DNA from: Folioceros fuciformis
Taxonomy: Eukaryota > Anthocerotophyta > Anthocerotopsida > Anthocerotales
DNA: 39,255 nt
Assembly (NCBI GenBank): GCA_049999805.1
Contig: JBNGIO010006333.1
Coordinates: 114,802 to 154,056, forward strand
Reading direction: 5' to 3'
A program made the translations under genes and the position numbers. Shown one piece after another: positions 20,701-31,094 of the stretch (positions are counted from its first letter, which is position 1; each line of letters starts with the position of its first letter). The notes under the pieces are model-generated. The model made no database searches. It had not been told where the DNA came from and was given only the letters and a program-made list of their open reading frames with translations.

Positions 20701-23700
20701 GTACTTCAGTGGACGAGGATCTTGGGAGAACTACTACAGTATTGGCGAAAAATGCTTCCAAGTCGGAACACATCTTGTCCCGACGAGCGATCTCAGCATC
20801 CAACTTTTCAGCAGCCAAGACCAGCTGATCCCGCAAACCAACTTCAGTAAATGCAGCTTGAGAAGCTTCTTCTGCCAAAACTGCCATTGCTCGCTTACTG
20901 TCTTGTAACTCGTTTCTCATGGAACCTCTTTCGACTTCAAACTCAGTAGTGAGAACCTTTTCTCTTTCATGAGCATTCTCCAACTGAAGTGTCACCAAAT
21001 TGGCAATCTCCTTAGCATTTTCAAGCTCTCTTGACATTGCCTCTGATCCCTCTTGGACAACTTCTAAAAAGCTGGTAACCCACTCAGCTTGAGACAGCAG
21101 GTTCTTTCCCGTCAGATCATCAGGCAATTTTGCCCTTTGAAAATGGACCATAACGCTTGCAAGTGAAGTAGCTTTCTGTAACTGCTGTTCGATAGTAGAA
21201 AGAGATGTGGTCGCCGCTTCAAGCTCCACTTCTAATGATTGTACTTGCTCTACTGCAGCGGCAAATTTTCTCTGCAGGTTCTCCACCTCTGCCTGCAAGT
21301 TGACAGTATGTTTGACCTGTTGAGCAGCGAATTCAGACCTGCTCTTTATCTGGATCAACAGCCCTTTAATCTCATCACTCTTCCCTGGGAACTCTGCAGT
21401 GCACCCAGTATCAAGTTGTGTGCCATCTTGCACAGGGAGGTTGTGAAAGTGCAGCATATCAAGGATATGCAGAAGCTCTTGTCTGAAAGCAACTTGCATC
21501 TCAACAAAAGCCATATCAAGAGCCCCCTTTGCTGTCATGCTCAATTCCAGGCCATGGATTTGACCCTTCAGGTCCACAAGCTCAGCCTGCAAACGTTCCC
21601 TTGATGTCACAATCTCATCCTTTTCAAGCCGCAGTGTCCTAGTCTGTTCCCCGGAAAGTCTTGCCATGCTTTGCAGCTCCTCATTTCTCAAGGTAGCCTG
21701 TGTGAGCTGTTCCTCCAAACTGCCATTCCATTCGCAAATTTGCTTGACGACCGCATGCAAAGCATCAATTCCGTATTCAGCTACAGATGATCCATTTGTC
21801 AAAAATTTTGGAGCCTCACGTAACTGAGCAACCAGTTCTTGACACACAGCTGAAACACGCGCCTCCATATTTTCAAGTGTTTTCAAGGAAGATTTGAGCC
21901 TGTCATCCTGCTCTTGACGTTTCAGCTGGACATCTTCCAGCTCCTCCTGGATTGCTTTCTTATCAGATAATAGCTGACTTATTTGTGTGGCAGATTGGAC
22001 TTGGAAAGCTTTGTATTCCTCAGCCACTGTCCTGACTTTCCTTTCCAAATTCGAGTTCTCCACCGTCAAACCTTGAATTTGACCTCTACAGTCAACAAGC
22101 TCAGATTGCAGGTGTTCATTCGATGTCACCAAGGCGTTGTTTTCAAGCTGCCATGTTCTAGACTGATCGTCCGCCGCTCTTACCAATCGTTGCGGGTCTT
22201 CATTTCTTGAGGCGAGATTACTATCACACATCTGCTTGATAATACCAAGCAATGCATGGAGTCTGCATTCAGCTCCTGATGATCCACCATTGAAAACCTC
22301 TGGAGCCGTATCTACTTTGCCAACCAGCTGTTGACACCACAACAAAACAGTTCCTTCAACAGTTTCAAGGGTTTTTACAAACGACTTGATCTTTTCATCC
22401 TGCTCTTGACATGTCAGCTGCATGGCATCCAACCTCTCCTGAATGGAGTCTTTTTCAGATTGTACACGACCCCTTTCCCTGACAGATTGTTCAAGAAGAG
22501 CTTTGTAATCCTCCGATATGGCACTGTGCTGGTTCTCCACATTTAAGTTCTCTGCTAACTGAGACCTTTCTTGATCTACCTCCTGTAATCTTCTAAGAGC
22601 TGCTTCCAGTTCCAAACGACAGTTCTGCTCTGCATTTATACTAGCATCTCGTTCACGTTTGAGTGAATCCACACTCTCTCTGAGGGCTGTAACCTGGCAA
22701 AATAGCTCAGATAACTGGACAGATCCAGCACGGACTGGTGGATCACTTTCAAGGTCCACATGATCAAACTGAAGAGCCTTGGTTTCAAATTCTTGTATCA
22801 GCTTCCCAACACATGATGCAAGTCTTACACTGGCATCAGCAGACTTTGCAGAAGGGCTTGCATCCAGACTTTCTGAAGGAAGCACCTGTCGTACGGCCTG
22901 CTCCAACTCCAGCGAGTTGGACTCTGTCCGTTGAATATGATCCTTTAGGCGTGTTGTGCACGCAGCTTCCCTAGCATTTTGATCCTGAATTTGGCCTTCC
23001 AGATATTGTATCTTTGCTCTGAATTCATCCCGTTCTTCATGTTGCTTTGATATCAGCTCCAGCATATGTTGCCGTAAATCCTGAAAAGCCTTATTCTCAT
23101 TATCTAATGACTCACGTGCCTGCACACGCACCGTGTTACTCTGGTTGTCGTCCCCATAATTCAGCTCCCGAAATTCATTGCACAGAGAATCTAATTCCGC
23201 TATCCAATGAGCTCTGTTTTGTCCCATTGCCTCTGTTTGTCTCTGAAGACCATCTCTGGCCTCTATGGTAGCCAACAACTGCCGGTGCAATCCTGCTAAC
23301 TCCTCTTCCAGCTCGGCCTTAGTTTGCACCACACCGTCACATGCACTTCTTGCTGCCGCAAACTGGCCTCTGAGATTGGAATTTTCATCCTTTAGTTCTT
23401 CTATGACCCGTTCAACCTTCAATAGTTCGCACATAAGCCGGTCCCTCTCATCTGAGAGATCCTTGAGCTGCAGGGTGAGCAACTGTAGATTAGAGCCCCT
23501 GCAACCGGTTTCTTCTTCCAGTTTGCTCAAAGCAACATCCCTGACCTCTAATTCGGACAGCAGCCTAGACACTTCGGCTGTCAACAACTTCTTCGCTTCT
23601 TGCAAGTCAAAAATTTGAGCCTGTGCGGCTTGTAGCTGACCCGCCAGCAGTGTTTTCTCTGATAGCAAGCTTTGGTTCTCTCCTGACAGAGTTTCCATCC

Positions 23701-25263
23701 GAGCCCCCTCGGAGACACTTTCTTGCATTCGATGTTCTAGTTCTTTCTCCATAAGCGATTTACTGTCAGTAACTTCTGCCAATGACTGTTTGCAAGCAAT
23801 AACCTCCTGGACAATAGCTGCTCTCTGAACTCGTAGATCCTCAACTTCGGTGACAAGCTCCTTGTTCTTGTCGGTTTGGTCCTTCAATGACACCTGCGCT
23901 CTTTCGAGTTCAGCTGATAGTTGCGCTTTGTCCTGCAGTTCATTGCTCAGGTTCCCCCTAACGGAGGCAAGTTCATACGTTATAAGAGACTTGATGCCCT
24001 CAGTTTCGCTAAGTTGTTGCTTCAGTAAATGGAGTTGTGTTTCCATAGCTGCTTTCTCTCTGGTCATTTCAGTGTGTTCCTGCTGCAAATGCTCAAACTG
24101 ATAGGAAGCTGCTTCGAGTTCGTCTGAGAGACGACTGTTTGCCTGCTCAAGACTAGTGACATGAACGTGAGATTTAGCAAGGTCATCTGCTTGAATGGAC
24201 GCAGCTTCCTGGAATTTTAGAAGCTCCTGCTTCATGTTCTCTAAACTCGAACACAGAAGCGACTTTGAATGCTCCATTTCGAGAAACCTTTCCTTTGTCA
24301 CAGCAAGCTCTCTGCCCAGGAGCTGATTCTCTTCCACGGAATTGTGGAGTTCAGCTTCAAGCTTGCTAGCCTTTGTGCAAGCTTCGGCTTTCTCCTCGTA
24401 GGAGCTTTCCAGCTGCTGCTTGCAGACACAGAGATCAAGCCGCAGCTGCTCAGCTTCATCATTTGATGCTTGAACCATAATCCTAAGCTTTGCACCTTCT
24501 TCGTGGGACATGTCCAGCTTCCGAGTCAAGTCATCCAGCTGAGCCTTATCCTCTGCTGTCCTTTGGGCAGCTGCTACCGCATTAGCTGAAATAACTGCCT
24601 GCCGTTCATCGCATTCAGTAACCTTGTCCTGTAGTGATCCTTGTGTAGATGACAATTGGGATCTCAACTCCTGTATCTCCTTCACCAGGCTGTCTTTAAG
24701 ATGGATGGACTCATCCAGGTGCAGCTTCAGACTATTGCAGTCTTTGTCATGCTCTTCGCTGTGCGCCTCTACCTGTTCGTCCCTCGAAAGCCCCTGCAGG
24801 TTCAGAGCACAGCCCCCAGTTACGCTTGCAAAAGTGGTGGCATGTAATCGGCAGCATCAATCAAGCTTTCAGTTAGGGAGTATCACCTGAAAAAATCTTA
24901 CCTCCGTCATGCCTTCATGGCCACTCTGGGTGGGCACATCCCGTGGCTCACACCTAAACATCTCAGTGTCCATAGGCGGCAGAGACACGTCACTGGTTGC
25001 AACAGGAGCTGGGTCTCCCACATCCTGTTGCTCTTGCGCCTCGCTGTTATTGCCCTTGCCCGTGCCAGTTTCCGCGGCCTTGCCTGTGCTTGACTTCTGT
25101 TGGCGCGTCTTGCGGAACTGCTCCAGCTGGTGCACATAGAAACCACCGGCATGAACAAGGACGAAGCACGCTCCAGCAAAAGGTATCGAATGACTGAACA
25201 TGTTGCCCATACCCGCTTCTTTCCAGCTGCTCGCATCTCGTCCTTCGAGTTCGTCTTGTCCAT
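17766..25263 (-). CDS. TNO1-like giant coiled-coil protein with C-terminal membrane anchor
   Basis: Seven exons on the minus strand: 25263-25213, 25126-24902, 24793-19120, 19026-18338, 18261-18126, 18027-17946, 17868-17766, summing to 2,319 residues. The N-terminus MDKTNSKDEMRAAGKKRLEQ matches the start typical of large plant golgin-like proteins. About 2,000 residues of heptad-rich coiled coil follow, mostly in one 5,674-nt exon. The end (FDDKGHDYKSL, IAERLDGL, VAGGRLLM, RLGLIIYWLFIH) matches the TNO1/At4g31570 family, closing in a 20-residue hydrophobic anchor at 17828-17769. Arabidopsis TNO1 is a trans-Golgi-network tether that interacts with the syntaxin SYP41 and acts in vacuolar trafficking and salt tolerance. 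The Trp of the family GIW motif is Cys here, because the intron split gives TG|T. The start was placed at 25263 because joining KKR to LEQFRKTRQQK removes an 86-nt intron and restores the family N-terminus. Confidence 0.82.
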
Positions 25264-26275
25264 AGTGTTGAAACCAGCGACACACGTGGCTTCCAAACCA
25301 GCGCGACCTCAGCCTTGGAAGGCGTCTGAGCAGCCACTGGCAAAAAGAGAGCAAAGCATGGCCTCTACAGCTATGCGTGAGAATTGGCAGCGTATCCACT
25401 GGCAAAAAGAGAGCAAAGCATGGCCTCTACAGCTATGCGTGAGAATTGGCAGCGTATCTATCAGGAAAACGAGACGTCGTGGTAAGACGGAGTCTGCCCT
25501 GTTCTTGACAAAAATTCCCCACTCAGATCGACTGGAGTAGGAGACGGGATCGACCAATCTCGATCTTCTTCCTCCATCTGAGCGATACAGCACAGAGTGA
25601 ATCCGGGCCGGTGTCTCTAGCAGCAATAATGTCTCTCAACCACCATCCCACCCTTCTAAGCTGCGCACTCTTCAGACACTGACGATCTCTCCAGTAAAAT
25701 CCCACCTATTCTCACAAACAAGAAACAGCGCGGAGCAGGGCAGAGCATACCTGCGATCCGGCATGGAGCTGGTAGAGACCCCAAGGACGAGGAGCTCGGT
25801 GGAGTCCGATCTCGTGGAATTACGTTTTGTTCCTGCTACTTGAAGGCAGAGTGACGAGGCTGGCCCCACACGCAACCGAATGACAGCTGATGAGAATACA
25901 GCATTGTCGGTTTGACAAGTCGAGAACCCCGGGTGGGTGCTCTCAATCTGGGAACGCTGTCCTAGTATTCAAAATCAAACACCTCAAATCACTTGTATCT
26001 CTCGCTATGCTCCATCAGACGAGCTTGGCTTGAGCTGGAGGAAGCTGTTGGTCGAGGGGCATGGAGGTGGGCACCTTAAACTGGTGTCCCAGTGCCGATG
26101 GGCGAGCGCGGGTGGTGGCGGCGGGCAGTAGGAATGTGGCATGCGTGCATGCCGAATCGGTCCCATTTGGAGCTGCAGATTTGGGCAGGCCGGGTCGTGG
26201 GAGCAGGGCACCCGTCAGGCAAGGGCTTGTGCCCCTGGCTGGTGGTGGTAGCGTCGCTCAGGTCTGAGCTGCTGA
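25264..26275. promoter_or_regulatory. Shared upstream region of divergent TNO1-like and Fe-SOD genes
   Basis: About 1 kb separates the two start codons, which point away from each other, so both promoters must lie here. Read on the minus strand, CAG|GTATGC near 25752 is a good donor, so the TNO1-like leader may contain an intron. The region holds a 62-bp tandem repeat (listed). No TATA or other element was placed with confidence. Confidence 0.5.
25334..25458. repeat. 62-bp perfect tandem duplication
   Basis: The 62-bp unit beginning CCACTGGCAAAAAGAGAGC and ending GGCAGCGTATC occurs twice head to tail with no differences I can see. It lies about 70 bp before the TNO1-like start, so it would fall in the leader or a leader intron. 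The lack of differences suggests recent origin. Confidence 0.93.
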
Positions 26276-27632
26276 ATGTTGGGAGCACCTGCTTTCTGCA
26301 GCTCGCTTCTGCTGAGCAAGGGACTGTGTTTGCCCACGCAGAGAGCGAACATTAGGAGTGGGAGGGTCGGGACCGCAGCACCTTTCCTTTCCCCGAGAGC
26401 GTCTTTTGCTTTGAAGCCGCCTCCTTACAAGATGGTAAGGTCGCTGTACTGTGGTGTGCTCTCCCTGGTCTCTGGGGACTTTGGCGAGGCCGACCTTGGT
26501 GAATTCGATTCCAATCTGGTGCAGGATGCTCTGGAGCCGCTGATGAGCAAACGCACTTTGGAGTACCACTGGGGTAAGCACCATAAGGGGTACTATGATA
26601 ATCTGAACAAGCAGATTGAGGGGACTGACCTGAGAGGGAACACTTTGGAGGAGATTATCAAGCTCTCCTACAACAATGGCAACCCTCTTCCTGTCTTCAA
26701 CAACGCGGGCCAGGTACCTGCATGTGCGTTTTTTTTGCTTTGCTTCGTACAGGTGCCCGAGTGTGTTCACGTCGTCTGACGGCGCTGAGGTAGGCAGGCT
26801 GTTGATGGTGCAGGCATGGAACCATGACTTCTTCTGGCAGTCCATGAGACCTGGCGGTGGTGGCAAACCAAGTGGAGAAATCTTGAACCTCATAGAGCGG
26901 GATTTTGGTTCGTTTGAGCAGTTTGTCAGTGAGTTCAAGCAAGCGGGTGCTACCCAATTCGGCTCTGGTTGGACCTGGCTCGCATGTCAGTTCATCTATT
27001 TCCTTCTCTTGTCATGCTCAATTCTCTTTCAATGCTGTGGTGAGGTAGAAGAAACGTGGCCGTGTTGACTGTGTTTTCAGTGAAGAAGGAGAAACTGGTT
27101 GTCGAGAAGACGGCGAATGCTTTCAATCCGCTGATATGGGGCCACATTGTAAGTAACTTGCCTGGACCTTCTCCAGATCCTGTAAGCCGTGGCTACCATC
27201 TTCACACAGTCAGCTAATCTTGCGCTCCTCTCTTGTTGCAGCCTCTGCTGACCATGGATGTTTGGGAGGTAAGGGCCTGTCGGGCACCGTGATATCATGC
27301 TCCGCTCCTTTTCCACCCGGATTCGTTTCTTTCTTTTTCCTTGTTGCCCGATTAACATGCTGCATGTCACATTCACCGACAGCATGCTTACTACCTGGAC
27401 TACCAGGTATGCAAGCTCGTCTCCCTTCCCTTCCGTCTTCTTCATGTCGTATCTTGGCTGTGGACAAGATGGCCTGAAACTTTTGGCCCTTCCTTTCCTT
27501 GTGTAGAACCGACGGGCAGACTACATCAACACTTTTGTCGACAAGCTAATCTCATGGGAGGAAGTGACTTCTCGCCTTCAACGGGCAAAGGCATTCGTAA
27601 ACCTTGGAGAACCGGAAATCCCCCCGGAATGA
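26276..27632 (+). CDS. Iron superoxide dismutase, plastid-type
   Basis: Seven exons, 26276-26434, 26525-26713, 26814-26985, 27081-27148, 27242-27268, 27383-27406 and 27507-27632, give 254 residues. The N-terminal ~45 residues are Ser/Arg/Ala-rich with few acids, like a chloroplast transit peptide, and lead into [10 protein letters not shown]. The Fe-SOD body follows: [20 protein letters not shown] with the first metal-binding histidines, [25 protein letters not shown], and [19 protein letters not shown] with the Asp and His ligands. It should convert superoxide to oxygen and peroxide in plastids. Two adjacent tiny exons (27 and 24 nt) encode PLLTMDVWE and HAYYLDYQ, so an intron separates the metal ligands Asp and His. 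The first intron is 90 nt and open in frame, so unspliced RNA would add 30 residues before DALEP. Confidence 0.94.
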
Positions 27633-28056
27633 GGAGGAGTAAGAGCCTCAAGAGATTTTGGACACAACTGAGCTACATACTCAACACAGCATAGCACAGC
27701 ATTTAGCATGGGCGTTATGTTGATATGCCCTTGGCAAGGAGGCTTGTGGCTAATAGAGGAGAGCGTTGCACGGGGTCCAGCACCCCGTCCCGTTGCACTA
27801 AACGGGGACCGCGACCAATAATGCACTGTGAGTTGGCGACCATGCCGTGGGCCACGTGGGAACAGAAGAGCACGTGGCGGAAACCGGCTTCCTGTCCACT
27901 TGTCTATCTATCTGCGCGCTGGCATCCTCCCTGCTAGCTGTCGCTTCAAAGATTTGGCACTGAGGCGGATGAGTATGTCGTGAGCTCGGCCTCCTAGCGC
28001 AGCCGCGAGTCCAATTTCTGCAAGTCATGTGACCCTTTCCTGATGCCTGAAGAAAA
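27633..28056 (+). other. Intergenic region between Fe-SOD and DUF2945 genes
   Basis: About 420 bp holding the Fe-SOD 3' UTR and the upstream region of the next gene. A CACGTGG-type G-box core appears twice (GCCACGTGGGAA near 27850 and GCACGTGGCGG near 27871); these could be bZIP/bHLH sites, but no expression evidence exists. Confidence 0.5.
27850..27878. promoter_or_regulatory. Two close G-box (CACGTG) motifs
   Basis: CCACGTGG and GCACGTGG lie about 20 bp apart, some 180-200 bp before the DUF2945 start codon. CACGTG is the plant G-box bound by bZIP and bHLH factors in light, stress and ABA responses. Function is inferred from motif and position only. Confidence 0.45.
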
Positions 28057-28842
28057 ATGGCAGAGGCGAAGAGCAACAAGTCGGACGAGTTCCAGCAAGG
28101 TGATCATGTGTCTTGGAAATATGGCATGGGCAAGGCCACGGGGCGTATCGTGTCCAAGGTGACGGAGGACACTAAGCTCGGGGGACGCACCTTTCGTGCC
28201 ACGCCTGATGACCCCAAGTATCGGTTGCTGGCTGACAAGACGGGCAGGGAAGTGGTGAGGCGGGGCCAGGTGTTGTCGCGGGTGGAGGAGGCATCGTCTG
28301 AGGCTACAGAGGAGGAAGCAGACCAGTCAGAGGAGTCGGAGGAGGGTCATGAGATGGAGGCGGACAAAGCACCCGAGGCGGAGGCGCAGGAGGAAGAGCC
28401 GGCTCCTTCTCACCAGCGAAATGGCAATATGGAGGGCAGCCAGGAGGAAGCCTCCGGGACCGCTGCAGCAGGTAATTGAAAGAAAGGTAAACGAAAGCAA
28501 AATCCAGGTAGCTGTAGGGTTTGCTGAACATCACTGCCCTGAATGTGTCCGTCTAATTAATCACTCCCAATGACGGTTTCCTGTTCCTCCTTCGCAGGTG
28601 CGAGATGTGAAGCACTGTGCCAACCGAAGAAAACAATGAAGTCTGCGCTGTTAACAGGGACTGGGGGGGATAGTGCTTTTCCCAGTGAGGTGGACGATAT
28701 CGACTTGAGCAAGCACAGTATTAGCCAAGGTCTAGAGGGTAAGGAAGACGAGAAGCTGAGGCAAGCTGCCATACATGAGAGCACCGTGGATGCCGTTGGC
28801 ATGGAACACGAGTCTGCATGGCAATTGGGGAATCAGCCATAA
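28057..28842 (+). CDS. DUF2945 (HVA1 TUDOR-like) domain protein with acidic tail
   Basis: Exon 1, 28057-28471, begins MAEAKSNKSDEFQQGDHVSW and carries a compact domain (about residues 11-77) with FQQGDHVSWKYG, ATGRIVSKVTEDT, DDPKYRLLADKTG and a final VLSRVEE. This follows the pattern of the DUF2945 / hypervirulence-associated TUDOR family, known mainly from bacteria and fungi. A Glu/Ala-rich acidic tail follows. A donor at 28472 (G|GTAATT) and acceptor at 28597 join to exon 2, 28598-28842, giving 219 residues in total. Without splicing the product would stop at 28479 (140 residues). Exon 2 shows no known domain. After the stop, another frame (to 28987) continues with an acidic composition, so a missed intron or frameshift is possible. 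The small beta-barrel suggests binding to nucleic acid or protein, but the function is unknown. Confidence 0.75.
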
Positions 28843-29135
28843 AATGCGACGGGAGATCATCACGGAATCGGAGCCGGTGAAGGAGGAGGAGGGACGTGGT
28901 CCCTGCTCGCCCAAGGATGAGGCAAGTGTTACACCTCCCCACACGTTGCCGCATCAAGAAGTAACGCAACCGGGTTCGTATTTGTAGAATTCCAACATTT
29001 TGAGAAATAGCACCACTTTATGGCTTTACCCACCTGTACGGCAGTATGTGAATAATTTAATATGGACTTTGTTTTATGGAAATCAATACCTTCCAGTGAC
29101 GGGAATGCGTCAAATACAAAAACCAAAACTATATA
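28843..29135. other. 3' flank of DUF2945 gene up to retrotransposon A
   Basis: Contains the likely 3' UTR, then AT-rich DNA. Base composition changes clearly from GC-rich genic sequence to AT-rich sequence near 28980, close to the retrotransposon boundary. Confidence 0.5.
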
Positions 29136-29149
29136 TGTTTTGACGCATT
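29104..29149. repeat. 11-bp inverted repeat at the left edge of element A
   Basis: AATGCGTCAAA at 29104-29114 and its exact reverse complement TTTGACGCATT at 29139-29149 could form a hairpin with a 24-nt loop. The right arm overlaps the proposed LTR start TGTTTTGACG. Confidence 0.75.
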
Positions 29150-29703
29150 TTAATTTACGTACACCAAACCGATTTAAGGCGGGAAATTCGTCCTTAGGGC
29201 TTTCAATCTAACCCCGGTCCAGACCTTTAAAATATTAATGGGTGGTGCTAGCCATTTCAATGACCACACATTTCAGTCATGTTTAGAAAATGGGGCTGGT
29301 CAGCTTTAGATATTAATGGATGATGCCAATCAAATAAGATATTTTATCCAACTTGTAACATATCCAACTCTTATCTATTTTCAAGTTTTGATTCAACTTA
29401 ACCCAACTTGCTATTTGCTATGTATAGCATTGGCTATTCTCTTTCATAGTTGTTAATTCATGGTTGCTTGCAACTATTATCAAGAGAGATCATGTTTTTG
29501 TTGTAGATGTTGTGAGCTTGTGTGAACACATACAGATAAGCTGACGAGGAATTAGGACTTAGACAGTCGTGCTCATTCATGAACAGTGGTGTCTCTTAGA
29601 GACTTGATCTCTCATATATGCTCTCAGAGCATTACCCTGTATTGTTTGTGATACAATCAACACACAGAATACAATTTCCAGTCTCGCCATTCTCAGTTTA
29701 ACA
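29136..29703 (+). repeat. Proposed 5' LTR of element A
   Basis: The segment begins TGTT and ends AACA, the short inverted termini expected of an LTR, and ends two bases before a tRNA-Met primer site. The right boundary is well supported by that site; the left is a guess because the partner LTR is outside the window. Inside are AT-rich stretches and two related motifs (ATTAATGGGTGGTGC near 29234 and ATTAATGGATGATGC near 29312). Confidence 0.45.
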
Positions 29704-29705
29704 CA

Positions 29706-29717
29706 TGGTATCAAAGC
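29706..29717 (+). other. tRNA-iMet primer binding site of element A
   Basis: TGGTATCAAAGC matches the plant copia primer site TGGTATCAGAGC, complementary to the initiator tRNA-Met 3' end, with one G-to-A change. Confidence 0.8.
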
Positions 29718-29749
29718 ATGGAATGGATCCATGACTCCGGTAGCCTACG

Positions 29750-30895
29750 ATGGCTACTCTTCCTTCCACACAAGGAAGACATTATCAGATAGAAAAATTA
29801 ACTCATTAGAACTATGGGACATGGTCCATATGGGTGGAATCTCTCCTCAAAAAGTTGATGCTATGGCCCATGGTCGACGGGTATGAGCCTAGACTAGCCA
29901 AGAATCATGCAAACGAACCTGCTTGGATCATCAAGGATGCCTCTGCCCATGCTAAGCTCATCCTATAGATATGAGACAAAATCCTACCTACTATGAGACG
30001 ACAACTTGATGCTAAATCCTTATGAGACAAGCTGGCGGCATCGTTGCAGGAGGTAAGTTTACCATCACAACTCCTTGCTGCTCAAAAGCTTGCCTCCATC
30101 AAACTCAAGGACGAAGGATCAGTCTCGGATTTCGTAGTTATTTGGGATAAGTCGTTAGACAAGGCCATCTCCACAGGACTTGACTTGAAGGAGGAACAGC
30201 AGGTCACACAATTACTGATGGCCCTCCCAAAATCTTGGAGGTCATTTATCTCTAGAGAAGCCAATCAGGCTACCAAACAAAGATCACTAACCTTAGCAAG
30301 TCTCTTAATGAAAATCCGCAACGAAGATGTCTTGATTGTAGGAGACAACTCTCCTCCTTCAACTCTCTTTGCAGCTCCTTCAACTCTCTTTGCAGGTGGA
30401 CGGGGCAAGAACCCTAGATTCAAAGCTAGATCTAGAAATTTTGGCTTTGCTTCCGGTCCTGGTAGACCACCACCTTCCAACAATCCTAATCACGAAGACA
30501 AAACATGTCACTATTGCGGTAAGAGAGGGCATATAGCCCCAAACTGTAGAAAGAAACAAAGGGATAAAGCAAGAAGTACTTCTAGCACATTTGTTACCAC
30601 CACTTCCACAAATGCTTACCTCTTCACTGCTATCTCCACCTTGGCTACAAGTTCCATCCTTCCAGATCACTGGCTGCTTGACTCAGGAGTGACGAAACAC
30701 ATGACCTCGCAAGAAGAATGGTTCACGGACTACTCACTACTTGAGGTATCCCTACTCGTCCTCATGGGAGACGACTCTCCTCACATGGCTGTGGGCAAGG
30801 TCACCATTCAACTCCAGGTGCATGACTTTACAGCTTGTGTGAGGGATGTCCTACACGTCCCCGAGCTGTCCAAGAATTTGCTCTCTATGAATTAG
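29750..30895 (+). pseudogene. Element A gag-protease, interrupted by stops
   Basis: The frame from ATG 29750 carries in-frame stops at 29807-29809, 29966-29968, 29972-29974 and 30023-30025, then is open to 30895. It has a gag domain (SVSDFVVIWDKSLDKAI, LLMALPKSW), a CCHC zinc knuckle CHYCGKRGHIAPNC at 30506-30547 and the protease motif WLLDSG near 30667. After 30895 the frame is lost. The gag packages RNA and the protease cuts the polyprotein in an active element; this copy cannot make a full product. Confidence 0.85.
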
Positions 30896-31094
30896 ACAAT
30901 CCGAAATCCTAGGTGTAGCATCATCTTCAACCAACATGGGTGCGTTAACCACACTACCACCTCTGCAGGCTAGAACATGTCGATCCATTGCCCTCGTACA
31001 CGGGGACTCTTGCCCGTGGGGATTGGAGTTTCTCTCCTGCCCAACCCACAAGTGTAAGCCTTGCTACTCACCTCCATCACAGTTCCCTAACAAC

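Noticed and set aside
19248-24890. Plus-strand frames opposite the TNO1-like exon
   Set aside because: Shadows of the coiled-coil coding sequence. Their Ser/Leu/Cys-rich composition mirrors Glu/Gln/Lys codons.
24869-25210. Start of the TNO1-like protein at Met 25210, giving MGNMFSHSIPFAGACF
   Set aside because: The stretch is better explained as an 86-nt intron (25212-25127). Splicing gives the family-like MDKTNSKDEMRAAGKKR-LEQFRKTRQQK, while the unspliced reading adds an out-of-place hydrophobic segment.
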